Counted from the stretch's first letter, positions 1 through 5,911 are shown. The stretch is 7,511 nucleotides of DNA from an uncultured Solirubrobacteraceae bacterium (GCA_955652215.1 CATPAX010000032.1:1-7511); one strand, 5' to 3'. Notes: generated by a model from the sequence alone, not told the origin. Made by a program: numbers and translations.

Positions 1-35
1 AGCACGTCGAACGTGCCCTTCGGGGCTTGGATCAC
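1..35 (-). CDS. hisS: Histidyl-tRNA synthetase, N-terminal fragment (runs off window)
   Basis: Only the first eleven complete codons are visible. Read leftward from a GTG start they give MIQAPKGTFDV. This matches the conserved start of class II histidyl-tRNA synthetases, in which the (I)QAP(K/R)GT-x-D(V/I)LP element is motif-1-proximal. The enzyme charges tRNA-His with histidine in the cytoplasm. The GTG overlaps the TGA stop of the upstream metallo-hydrolase gene (GTGA), so translation is probably coupled. A glyoxalase-II-like hydrolase directly before hisS is a familiar arrangement in Gram-positive bacteria. The identification rests on this short peptide plus context, and the rest of the gene lies outside the window. 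Confidence 0.82.
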   Translation of the reverse strand, partial: MIQAPKGTFDV

Positions 36-706
36 GGGTTGTTGGCGAGCTCGCGCAAAAACGGATTGGTGGCGCGCTCCCGGCCCAGCGTGGTGATTCC
101 CATGTGTCCTGGATAGACGGTCGTCTCCTCCGGAAACGCTTGGAGAAGCGAATCGATCGAGGACAGCAGCGTCGGCCAGTCGCCACCTGGGAGATCGACG
201 CGGCCGACCGAGCCCTGGAACAGGACATCACCAGAGAAGATCGCGCCGTCCTCGCGAAGCGCGTAGGTCACATGGCCCGGGCTGTGCCCTGGCGTGGACA
301 GCACCTCGAATGTAAGGCCCGCGAGCTCGAGCGTCTCGCCTCCGGCGACCGTCTGATCTGCCTCGTAGCTCTCGAACGGTCCGAAGCCGGGCCACGGCAC
401 GTAATCCATGATGTTGGCCAGCACTTGGCGCTCGAGCCGCGGGCAGTAGACGACCGCGTTCGTGGCTCTTGCGACAGGCGCGACCGCGCCGATGTGATCG
501 AAGTGTGTGTGAGTCAAGAGAATCGCCTCGACGGTGTCGATGCCAAGACGCCCGATCGCCTCCAGCAGCTTCTCCGGCTCATCACCGGGATCGACGACTA
601 CCGCGGTGCTGGCTTCGCGCGCGCGCACGACGAAACAGTTTTCCTGCACCGGGCCCACGGTGAACATGCGGACGTCGATTTCCGTCCGCTGCCTCGCATC
701 GGTCAC
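32..706 (-). CDS. MBL-fold metallo-hydrolase, glyoxalase II / YcbL-like
   Basis: This is a 224-residue metallo-beta-lactamase-fold hydrolase. The binuclear zinc motif HTHFDH lies at residues 66-71, with H141 (TPGHSPGH), D160 (FSGD) and H201 (PGHMG) as the other metal ligands. The GRVDLPGGD segment (169-175) and the TNPFLR tail are typical of the short glyoxalase-II-like (YcbL type) proteins, which lack the long glutathione-binding C-terminal domain of true GloB. It probably hydrolyses a small thioester, but the substrate is not deducible. The GTG start at 706 overlaps the stop of the upstream gene. An internal ATG at 667 (residue 14, MFTVGPVQEN) is where most homologues begin and is a fair alternative. 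The stop overlaps the hisS start. There is no signal peptide, so it is cytoplasmic. Confidence 0.92.
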   Translation of the reverse strand: MTDARQRTEIDVRMFTVGPVQENCFVVRAREASTAVVVDPGDEPEKLLEAIGRLGIDTVEAILLTHTHFDHIGAVAPVARATNAVVYCPRLERQVLANIMDYVPWPGFGPFESYEADQTVAGGETLELAGLTFEVLSTPGHSPGHVTYALREDGAIFSGDVLFQGSVGRVDLPGGDWPTLLSSIDSLLQAFPEETTVYPGHMGITTLGRERATNPFLRELANNP

Positions 707-1083
707 TTGCCCGCGCCTCGCCTGCCGGCAGCCGGGTTACGTCGCTGCCGCCGGCGGTACATGAACAGCTCGAGGTAATAGCCCGCCGGGACGTAGATCA
801 GGAACGACAGCCCAGCGAGACTCGCCGAGACCCCTACGCGGTTCTTGATCTTGCTGTTCAGGAGGTACATGAACAGGAAGATGATCGCGGCGGCCATTGC
901 GGCCCGGGTGAACGACGACTTCCAGCTCGGCGGCGTGTTCTGACGCCGCTCGCGCGCGTCGACCCGCGCCTGCTGCTTGCGCTCCGCGGGGGTGGATGGC
1001 CGCCCGGTGCGACCGCGCGCCTCGATCGTCCCCGCGGCGGTGCCGCGATGCTTGCTCTTCCGCTTACGTCTTGTCTGCGCCAT
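703..1083 (-). CDS. Small basic membrane protein, two predicted helices
   Basis: This is a 126-residue protein of unknown function. The first ~55 residues are strongly basic and probably disordered, rich in R and K (MAQTRRKRKSKHRG at the start). Two hydrophobic stretches follow, at about residues 61-76 (AAMAAAIIFLFMYLL) and 84-108 (VSASLAGLSFLIYVPAGYYLELF). The C-terminal tail is short and again Arg-rich. Both charged ends would be expected on the cytoplasmic side under the positive-inside rule, leaving a short hairpin loop outside. I recall similar small proteins in Thermoleophilia, but none with an assigned role. The ATG start has only a weak, close-set GGAG before it. A TAAGCT hexamer 12 nt upstream of the ATG could be a -10 box. 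The stop overlaps the next gene by GTGA, so it is coupled to the metallo-hydrolase and hisS. Confidence 0.82.
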   Translation of the reverse strand: MAQTRRKRKSKHRGTAAGTIEARGRTGRPSTPAERKQQARVDARERRQNTPPSWKSSFTRAAMAAAIIFLFMYLLNSKIKNRVGVSASLAGLSFLIYVPAGYYLELFMYRRRQRRNPAAGRRGAGK

Positions 1084-1131
1084 GCTCCGCCAGAGAGCTT
1101 ACGCGCTGGCGTGGGAGTCAGATGCCCCGGA

Positions 1132-2034
1132 TCATGCGCCACCGCCCGCGAGCGCGCTCAGGTTGGTGACCTGATCGGCCGGAGGCGCTGCCGGGACCGG
1201 CTGGGGGCCATATTCCGGAATGTCGATCCGCATCGACACGCTCTCCGACTGGCCGGAGACCGACTGCGAGAACGACATCGTCATCCTGCGGACCAGGTGC
1301 TGTCCGTCCACCCAGACGTCGAACGGCAGCTGGCGGAGCGTCGTCATCTTCTCGAGCGCCTTCACGCTCTGCTGGACGGCCTGACGTGAGGCGGCGGGAA
1401 GCGCATCGGCGATCCGCGCGAGATCGACCATGCCGCGGTAGTGAGTGGTCGTGAGTCCGTTCACCTGCTCGGTCCCTACCTTCTTCACGTGGCCGGAGGC
1501 ACGGAGGAAGTTCAGGAGCTGGCTCGGATCCGAGGTCGCCGGGTTGCTGGTCAGCGACGAGAGGCCTGAGAGGCCGGCAATTTTCGCCAGGTTGACCTCG
1601 ACCCACGGCTTGCCGCCGAACGTCGGCACCTTGCTCGTGATTGCCGACGGAAGCTTCATGTAGATCGTCTGGCCCTTGATCAGCTCCTGGACCTGGAGCG
1701 TGCTGCTGCCGAGTGCCTGGATGACCTGCGGGTTGTTCCCCAGGTTCATGCTGAGCGTGAACGCCCCGGCGTGAGCGGGGACGTTGAACGCACCCTGTCC
1801 GCTCCCGGTGATTGGCGACGGGAGCGCCGAGGAGCTGATCGCCAGCGACATGTTCAGGCGATAGCCCGCTGCGCTCGTCGATGTCGACGCCGCCTGAGCG
1901 ACAGGATCGACGATGTTGGCGACACTGCCGCCGCCGCACCCCGCTATCGCGGTTGCGCTCAGCAGCGTCACCAGGGTAGCGGCGGCGCCGCTTCGCGACG
2001 CGCGGGCGTGGAGGAGATGCTTGATGTTCATCAC
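1132..2034 (-). CDS. Secreted lipoprotein, LppX/LolA-like (probable)
   Basis: This is a 300-residue lipoprotein. A basic N-terminus (KHLLHARASR) precedes a hydrophobic stretch and a lipobox I-A-G-C, with the lipidated cysteine at residue 33 followed by a Gly/Ser linker. The mature part has alternating hydrophobic strands (YRLNMSLAIS, GAFTLSMNL, IYMKLPSAI, VWVDGQHLVRRMTMSF). Together with the pattern 'VNGLTTTHYRGMVDL' this resembles the LppX/LprAFG and LolA-type half-barrel lipid carriers of actinobacteria. It would sit on the outer face of the membrane and may bind lipids, which is a fold-level inference only. Two adjacent start codons, GTG (2034) and ATG (2031), lie 7 and 10 nt after an AAAGG Shine-Dalgarno, so the start is uncertain by one codon. 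It follows the formimidoyltransferase gene after 73 bp containing a hairpin, so it may be a separate transcript. Confidence 0.85.
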   Translation of the reverse strand: MMNIKHLLHARASRSGAAATLVTLLSATAIAGCGGGSVANIVDPVAQAASTSTSAAGYRLNMSLAISSSALPSPITGSGQGAFNVPAHAGAFTLSMNLGNNPQVIQALGSSTLQVQELIKGQTIYMKLPSAITSKVPTFGGKPWVEVNLAKIAGLSGLSSLTSNPATSDPSQLLNFLRASGHVKKVGTEQVNGLTTTHYRGMVDLARIADALPAASRQAVQQSVKALEKMTTLRQLPFDVWVDGQHLVRRMTMSFSQSVSGQSESVSMRIDIPEYGPQPVPAAPPADQVTNLSALAGGGA

Positions 2035-2064
2035 TTACGTACCTTTCGGCTCTCGGTGGGAAAG

Positions 2065-2095
2065 CTTGGGGCACCCGGAAGCTGGGCCCCTCAAG
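2065..2095 (-). terminator. Hairpin downstream of formimidoyltransferase
   Basis: On the minus strand CTTGAGGGGC pairs with GCCCCAAG, giving 5 GC pairs plus 3 AT/GC pairs around a 2-nt bulge and a 13-nt loop. It begins 12 nt after the formimidoyltransferase stop codon. Only a weak T-tract follows (CTTTCCC), which is common for GC-rich actinobacterial terminators. A competing shorter pairing, AGCTT with AAGCT, overlaps it. It could separate the upstream operon from the lipoprotein gene. Confidence 0.4.
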
Positions 2096-2107
2096 TGTCT
2101 GATCGAC

Positions 2108-2989
2108 CTACGCACGCGGAACTTGAATGTCACACCGGTCCACAAGATCTTCGATCAGTCGCTTGCCGCTGACCGGTAGCTCAGCCGGAAACTCCGTGAA
2201 CGCAGCTCGAGGGGCGAGCCCCACGAGCTCTGCGCGCGATGGCGTGGCATGCCTCGCGATCGAGCCAACGACCTCCGCAAGCGGGGTCGCGCGGTGATCT
2301 TCGACGTTGGTTGAGACCTGGGCGACGCCGCGGTGCTCGAGCCATAGTCCGATGGCCCGCACGCCAGGAAGCCCCTCCGCTCCTCCTTCTCGAATCAGGG
2401 CCGCGATCGCCCGTGCATCCTCCTCTGACGCGGGCGCAGCTAGCTCGACGTTGAACGCGATCAGCGGGGGTCTGGCCGCCACGAGTACAGCGCCCGCCGT
2501 CGGGTGCAGCTCCCGGGGCCCGAAATCCGGGCGCAGCTCTCCCGACGCGATCCGCTGCGCGAGCCGTTCCGGCCCCCCGCGGCGCAGCTCCGCTCGCGTC
2601 CGGCCGGCGGCGAGGTCCCCGTACAGGAATACGGGGAGCGCCAGCTGATCGCCGAGGAGGTCCCCGAGCACGAGAGCCTCGGCGCACGCCGCTCCCTGGT
2701 CTTCGGGCGCCAGATAGACGATCGGGGCAACGTCGATCGCGCCAACACGCGGATGAACACCTTTGTGGCGTGCGATATCGATTCTGCGCACCGCCTCGCG
2801 AGCGCCGCTGAGGACGCCGGACGCGAGCCGCCCCGGGGTTCCAGCGATCGTAAAGACGCTGCGGTGGTGGTCTGGATCGGTGTGTACGTCGAGGAGCGTT
2901 GCTGCAAATGCCGTCGCGATTGCCTCGATGGCGTTCGGGTCACGGCCCTCGGACACGTTCGGGACCGCCAGCAGCGTCGCGGTGCTCAC
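2108..2989 (-). CDS. ftcD: Glutamate formimidoyltransferase
   Basis: This is a 293-residue, single-domain formimidoyltransferase. The enzyme moves the formimidoyl group from N-formimidoyl-L-glutamate, a histidine degradation product, to tetrahydrofolate. Family signatures are clear: VPNVSEG at residues 9-15, DPDHHRSVFT at 38-47, and HKGVHPRVGAIDVAP at 75-89, which carries the histidine usually assigned as catalytic. LPVFLYG and the RPDFGP segment, typical of the second half of the domain, follow. The length fits the stand-alone bacterial transferase; the cyclodeaminase domain found in animal FTCD is absent. The GTG start overlaps the stop of the aminopeptidase gene by GTGA, so the two are co-translated. 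No hut gene is visible within this window. The symbol ftcD is used for the transferase activity only. Confidence 0.93.
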   Translation of the reverse strand: MSTATLLAVPNVSEGRDPNAIEAIATAFAATLLDVHTDPDHHRSVFTIAGTPGRLASGVLSGAREAVRRIDIARHKGVHPRVGAIDVAPIVYLAPEDQGAACAEALVLGDLLGDQLALPVFLYGDLAAGRTRAELRRGGPERLAQRIASGELRPDFGPRELHPTAGAVLVAARPPLIAFNVELAAPASEEDARAIAALIREGGAEGLPGVRAIGLWLEHRGVAQVSTNVEDHRATPLAEVVGSIARHATPSRAELVGLAPRAAFTEFPAELPVSGKRLIEDLVDRCDIQVPRA

Positions 2990-3942
2990 CTGCCGTTGGG
3001 GTCCAGCAGGTACCGCCCGGATTCGAGAATCGACTCCCCGTCGAGAACCAGCGTCGCGTCGAGGATCACCACGTCCAGGTGGATCGGGACCGAGACCGTC
3101 CCGCCGAATCCAGCGCTGGCTCCGAAGGCGACGTGCACGGTCCCGAGGATCTTCTCGTCCTCGAGCACCACCCCGGTGAGACGCGCTCGGTCGTTGGTGC
3201 CGACGCCGAGCTCCGCCAGGTTCGTACCGAGCTCGCCATGAGCCTGCAGGCGGCGCAGGAACTCGGGCCCCAGGCCTGCCTCGGCGCCCACTATCCGGCC
3301 GTCACTGACGGTCAGGACTGCCGGTTCTTCGCTCAGACCGAGTGGCGCGAGGCTCGAAGCGACGATCGTCCCCTCCCCCCCAGCCGGCGCGATGAATCCC
3401 TCGCCGCAGGGCAGGTTGCCGAATGCTCCGCGGGAGGTCAGGTCCCCGTCGTCCGCGATCCCGTGACGTCCGCCGAGATCGAGCTTCAGGTCGGTTCCGC
3501 GGGGACACGCGATATGTGCACTCGACCCTCGGTCGAGGGCAGCCGCCACCGCCTGCGATCGCGCTGCCATTGCCGGGAAATCGACCGCCATCACCCGCGC
3601 GAGCATGTCCTCGCTGACACCCGGCATCGTTGCCCCGCGAGCCCCCGCATCGGTGGCCTGCTTACGGGCGACGGTGTGGCTCAGCGACCGAGTGGTCGGC
3701 GCGATGAACACGTCGCAGGCTCTGAGCGCCGCGGCAACCGCGCGTGGTGGCTCGGTCCCGTCGTTCTCGCGCTCGGCCATCACCGTGAGAACCGCCTCCG
3801 CGCCCTCCCTGGCCGCCGCCTCCCGGAGGGCCTCGCCGATCGGTCGTGTGCGCGAATCCACGATCACCACGACCTCCTCCCTGGGCTTCACCGCGAGGCA
3901 GCGAGCGACGACGGTCTCTACAGCGGGGCCGAGGTCTGGCAT
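2986..3942 (-). CDS. M29-family aminopeptidase homologue (leucyl aminopeptidase-like)
   Basis: This 318-residue protein resembles M29 metallo-aminopeptidases (AmpS/AmpT/PepS, COG2309). The family's five metal ligands appear in order with plausible spacing: E181 (CGEGFIAP), E244 (NLAELGVG), H270 (ILGTVHVAFG), H288 and D290 (PIHLD). The tyrosine that normally follows the third ligand by seven residues is not conserved here (HVAFGASAGFGG), a pattern I associate with the short subfamily. NicX-type ring-cleaving dioxygenases share this fold, so peptidase activity is not certain. I chose the ATG at 3942 (MPDLGPAVET). A longer frame back to a TTG at 4023 would add a 27-residue Gly/Pro/Arg-rich extension unlike the family. 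No Shine-Dalgarno precedes 3942, but a TATGAT box does. The stop overlaps ftcD by GTGA. Confidence 0.85.
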   Translation of the reverse strand: MPDLGPAVETVVARCLAVKPREEVVVIVDSRTRPIGEALREAAAREGAEAVLTVMAERENDGTEPPRAVAAALRACDVFIAPTTRSLSHTVARKQATDAGARGATMPGVSEDMLARVMAVDFPAMAARSQAVAAALDRGSSAHIACPRGTDLKLDLGGRHGIADDGDLTSRGAFGNLPCGEGFIAPAGGEGTIVASSLAPLGLSEEPAVLTVSDGRIVGAEAGLGPEFLRRLQAHGELGTNLAELGVGTNDRARLTGVVLEDEKILGTVHVAFGASAGFGGTVSVPIHLDVVILDATLVLDGESILESGRYLLDPNGR

Positions 3943-3951
3943 CGAGGCGAG

Positions 3952-3957
3952 ATCATA
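3952..3957 (-). promoter_or_regulatory. Candidate -10 box for the aminopeptidase gene, leaderless type
   Basis: TATGAT on the minus strand lies 9 nt before the ATG at 3942, in a stretch otherwise very GC-rich. Transcription would start at or within a few bases of the start codon. That fits the lack of a Shine-Dalgarno and the frequency of leaderless mRNAs in actinobacteria. No convincing -35 is seen at 17 bp. Confidence 0.4.
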
Positions 3958-4004
3958 TGTGGCGGGGCGCGGGTGCGGCCCATTTCGGCTTCCGGCACCG
4001 GCGC

Positions 4005-4033
4005 TTGCGGGACCCCGTGCCAACTGTCACAAT
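4005..4033 (+). promoter_or_regulatory. Candidate promoter for the small acidic protein
   Basis: TTGCGG (4005-4010) and CACAAT (4028-4033) are separated by 17 bp and end 7 nt before the GTG at 4041. The match to TTGACA/TATAAT is partial (3/6 and 4/6). The geometry again points to a leaderless transcript, because no Shine-Dalgarno precedes the GTG. Confidence 0.35.
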
Positions 4034-4040
4034 CTGACCC

Positions 4041-4268
4041 GTGTCAAATTCGGACGATCAGTCACCGCCCGAGAGCCACGGCCGCCGGTCAACGACCGCG
4101 GACACCGCTGCGGCTCGCTGGGGACTGAAGCATCCAGAGAACGACCCTGAGCATCCTGCGCCCTCGCACGTTCCCGAAGACGAGGACGTCGTACCGAACC
4201 GGCACTCCGCCAGCGCGGAAGCAGCGGCGCTGCGCTGGCGCGAGGAGCACGAGGAGGAGGACAGCTAG
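4041..4268 (+). CDS. Small acidic protein with duplicated AAxRW motif
   Basis: This is a 75-residue, hydrophilic, Glu/Asp-rich protein of unknown function with no signal peptide or membrane segment. It contains the same 13-residue pattern twice: A23-A24-x-R26-W27-x3-H31-x-E33-x-D35 and A62-A63-x-R65-W66-x3-H70-x-E72-x-D74. The two copies are joined by a Pro/Glu/Asp linker (DPEHPAPSHVPEDEDVVP). Codon third positions are mostly G/C, consistent with a real gene. The start is GTG with no Shine-Dalgarno, and a promoter-like pair sits 7 nt upstream. It is the only plus-strand gene between 1 and 5600: divergent from the aminopeptidase, and convergent with the glycosidase, whose stop codon shares bases with this one's TAG. 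Existence is likely but not proven; function is not inferable. Confidence 0.65.
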   Translation: MSNSDDQSPPESHGRRSTTADTAAARWGLKHPENDPEHPAPSHVPEDEDVVPNRHSASAEAAALRWREEHEEEDS

Positions 4269-5434
4269 CTTCCCGGGGCGGCCGGTCCGAGGGCCGCGCG
4301 CAGGGTCAAGACGCGGTCGACCGACGCCATGAAGACGGGATTGCGGAGCGTCCCGCCCCGCAGCGCGTTCGCGAGCGCAGTCACGGCGCTTGCGCCCTGA
4401 CTGACACTCTGGCTCGAGCACAGCAGGAGATCCATCCCGGCGCCCGCGGCGAGGATCGCGCGCGAAGAGGTAGAACCGAACCGACCCAAGGCGCCGGCTT
4501 CGAGCGCATCCGTGAGTGTCACACCGCCGAACTGGAGCCTTCCGCGCAGCTCTCGCTGGACCACGATCGACGACAAGCCGGCGGGGCGGCGAGGATCGAG
4601 CGCCGGGTAGGTCGCCCAGGAGGCCATCACCAGACGTACGCCCGCGGAGATCGCGCTGGCATACGGCAGCTCGTCGACTGACCGCAGGGATCGCAGCGAG
4701 ATATTGATCGTCACCGCGCGGGAATCGGTGTTCTGCGATGTGGTCGCGGCGCCGAGCCCCGGGAAATGCTTGGCCGTTGCGGCGACGCCCCCTCGCTGCT
4801 GGGCCCCGATGAAGGCTCCCCCGAGCCGAGCGACGAGTCGAGGGCTCCTGCCGTAAGAGCGGGCGTACTGGTCGATGAAATTGCCTCCTGACCGATACAC
4901 GTCGAGCACAGGCGCGAGGTTCACGTTCATGGCGGCGCCTCGTAGATTGAGCGCCGCTGCGCGACCCGCGCGCCGAGCGGCGGCCAACGGCCTGGGCCGC
5001 CGGCCGACCTGCTTCTCGGACAGCACGGGGGCGCCAGCCAGCCGGCGCACGAGACCGCCTTCCTGGTCGGTCATCATCAGCAGAGACGCCTTCACCGGGC
5101 TCTGTGCGGCCGCAGCCTGCAGCTCGCCGATGACGGCCCGGATCTGGTTGGCACTCGAGATGTTGTCGGCGAAGAAGATCACGCCGGCCGCCTCCCCCGC
5201 CCGGATCGTGGCGAGCAGTGATCCCGGCGGAGTAAGGCCGCTGTAGCTGTAGATCACCCGCTGCCCGGCGAGCTGCTGGGGTGAGAGCCCCGGCAGCCGC
5301 GAGACGCTCGCGGTGCGAGACACGCGCTCACCAGTCCGGGGGTCCGGCACGGCACCGACATGCGAAAGTAGCGCGACCGTGGCAAACAGTCCACTCCACT
5401 GCATTAGCCACGAACACGCGCGGCAATCGGTCAT
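4265..5434 (-). CDS. Exported GH3-family glycosidase, beta-N-acetylhexosaminidase-like
   Basis: This is a 389-residue protein with an N-terminal hydrophobic stretch (about residues 9-28), likely a signal peptide or anchor, followed by a GH3 TIM barrel. Seen in order are TDQEGG (122-127), NLAPVLDV (172-179), ARSYGR (191-196), AKHFPGLG (221-228), TDSR (236-239) and the nucleophile loop LTDALEAG with D309. The order and motifs fit NagZ-like beta-N-acetylglucosaminidases that cleave GlcNAc from cell-wall or muropeptide material. In NagZ the KHFPGHG loop ends in DSH, where His acts with Asp as acid/base. Here that position is Arg, so mechanism or specificity may differ. The ATG at 5434 has a good GAGGTG Shine-Dalgarno 8 nt upstream. 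The ATG at 5404 (residue 11) would still keep the hydrophobic segment. An 8-bp palindrome ACAATTGT lies at 5455-5462. Confidence 0.88.
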   Translation of the reverse strand: MTDCRACSWLMQWSGLFATVALLSHVGAVPDPRTGERVSRTASVSRLPGLSPQQLAGQRVIYSYSGLTPPGSLLATIRAGEAAGVIFFADNISSANQIRAVIGELQAAAAQSPVKASLLMMTDQEGGLVRRLAGAPVLSEKQVGRRPRPLAAARRAGRAAALNLRGAAMNVNLAPVLDVYRSGGNFIDQYARSYGRSPRLVARLGGAFIGAQQRGGVAATAKHFPGLGAATTSQNTDSRAVTINISLRSLRSVDELPYASAISAGVRLVMASWATYPALDPRRPAGLSSIVVQRELRGRLQFGGVTLTDALEAGALGRFGSTSSRAILAAGAGMDLLLCSSQSVSQGASAVTALANALRGGTLRNPVFMASVDRVLTLRAALGPAAPGS

Positions 5435-5548
5435 CTAGAAGACACCTCGACTACACAATTGTCCCGATTGCTTCGGCGTGGCCGCGCGGTGCGCAGTACA
5501 GGAGACAAATTGGCGCCGGTGCCAGCCTCGGTCGGTCTGCACCGTTGC

Positions 5549-5554
5549 TAGGCT
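5549..5554 (+). promoter_or_regulatory. Weak -10-like box upstream of the tRNA
   Basis: TAGGCT lies 46 nt before the mature tRNA 5' end. This is a plausible place for a tRNA promoter -10 box, and the hexamer fits the actinobacterial TAnnnT form. No recognisable -35 is seen 16-19 bp upstream, so support is weak. Apart from this and the 8-bp palindrome noted under the glycosidase, the 166-bp gap between glycosidase and tRNA shows no gene. Confidence 0.25.
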
Positions 5555-5600
5555 CACGCCCCTCGGGGGAGGCCTCGATTTGACCGCCTCTCCAGTCCCC

Positions 5601-5674
5601 GCCGGAGTAGCTCAGTCGGTTAGAGCAGCGGAATCATAATCCGCGTGTCGGGGGTTCGAGTCCCTCCTCCGGCA
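5601..5674 (+). tRNA. tRNA with CAT anticodon, probably elongator tRNA-Met
   Basis: A complete cloverleaf can be folded by eye. The acceptor GCCGGAG pairs with CTCCGGC (5667-5673) with discriminator A5674. The D-arm is GCTC/GAGC. The anticodon stem GCGGA/TCCGC (5628-5632/5640-5644) encloses the loop ATCATAA with CAT at 5635-5637. A 5-nt variable loop follows, then the T-arm GGGGG-TTCGAGT-CCCTC with one G-U pair. The G1-C72 pair and the lack of three GC pairs under the anticodon rule against an initiator tRNA. A tRNA-Ile2 whose C34 is modified to lysidine cannot be excluded from sequence alone. CCA is not encoded. Confidence 0.95.
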
Positions 5675-5911
5675 TCCGGCTAGTCCGGCAAATCCGTGGA
5701 AATCAGGCGGATGTAGACCGTAGAGACCGACCGCGCGCGCCTTCTCGCCGGTCGGGTCGTAGTAGTACGCCTTGACCGTGGCTGGCGAGCGACCGAGACG
5801 GTCGGCGATCTGCCTGATCGAGAGGCGCTCGAACTCGCGGTAATGACGCACCAGGGCTACCGCCCGGCGACGCTCGCGAACCCGATCCACGGTTGACGTC
5901 TTGCCCGTCAC
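5612..5911 (-). pseudogene. Truncated helix-turn-helix protein reading into the tRNA antisense
   Basis: The frame opens at a GTG (5911) and encodes 99 residues. Residues 1-61 are protein-like: a basic region (VRERRRAVALVRHYREFE) followed by a helix-turn-helix, LSIRQIADRLGRSPATVKAY, then YYDPTGEKARAV. I recall this element from actinobacterial HTH proteins whose sequence continues well beyond EKARAV with a Cys-rich segment, which is missing here. From about base 5728 leftward the frame encodes unrelated sequence. From residue 80 it is simply the antisense of the tRNA (RRRDSNPRHADYDSAALTD). I therefore read it as a gene cut at its 3' end by a rearrangement next to the tRNA. An expressed short HTH peptide remains possible. 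A GAGGT lies 13 nt before the GTG, longer than ideal. Confidence 0.6.
5675..5728. other. tRNA 3' flank, probable rearrangement junction
   Basis: This short stretch lies between the tRNA 3' end and the point where HTH-family similarity stops. The last seven bases of the tRNA, TCCGGCA (5668-5674), are followed at once by TCCGGCT (5675-5681) and again by TCCGGCA (5684-5690). A small ATCCG/CGGAT inverted repeat sits at 5692-5712. Partial repeats of a tRNA 3' end are what an attachment site or its remnant can look like, but 6-7 bp is short and no integrase is present in the window. Confidence 0.3.

Noticed and set aside
104..778. Long plus-strand frame (224 residues) opposite the metallo-hydrolase
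   Set aside because: It is antisense to a gene with full zinc motifs; its translation is Arg-rich without any recognisable domain, as expected for a GC-rich shadow frame.
3943..4023. N-terminal extension of the aminopeptidase to TTG 4023
   Set aside because: The extra 27 residues are Gly/Pro/Arg-rich and unlike the family, TTG is a poor start, and the region holds promoter-like sequence for both genes.
2899..4128. 409-residue plus-strand frame opposite the aminopeptidase and formimidoyltransferase
   Set aside because: The minus-strand genes carry clear family motifs and coupled starts; the plus frame has no motif and skewed Arg/Pro/His content, so it is a shadow.
5580..5585. TTGACC as a -35 box for the tRNA
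   Set aside because: A -10 at normal spacing would fall inside the tRNA gene itself.
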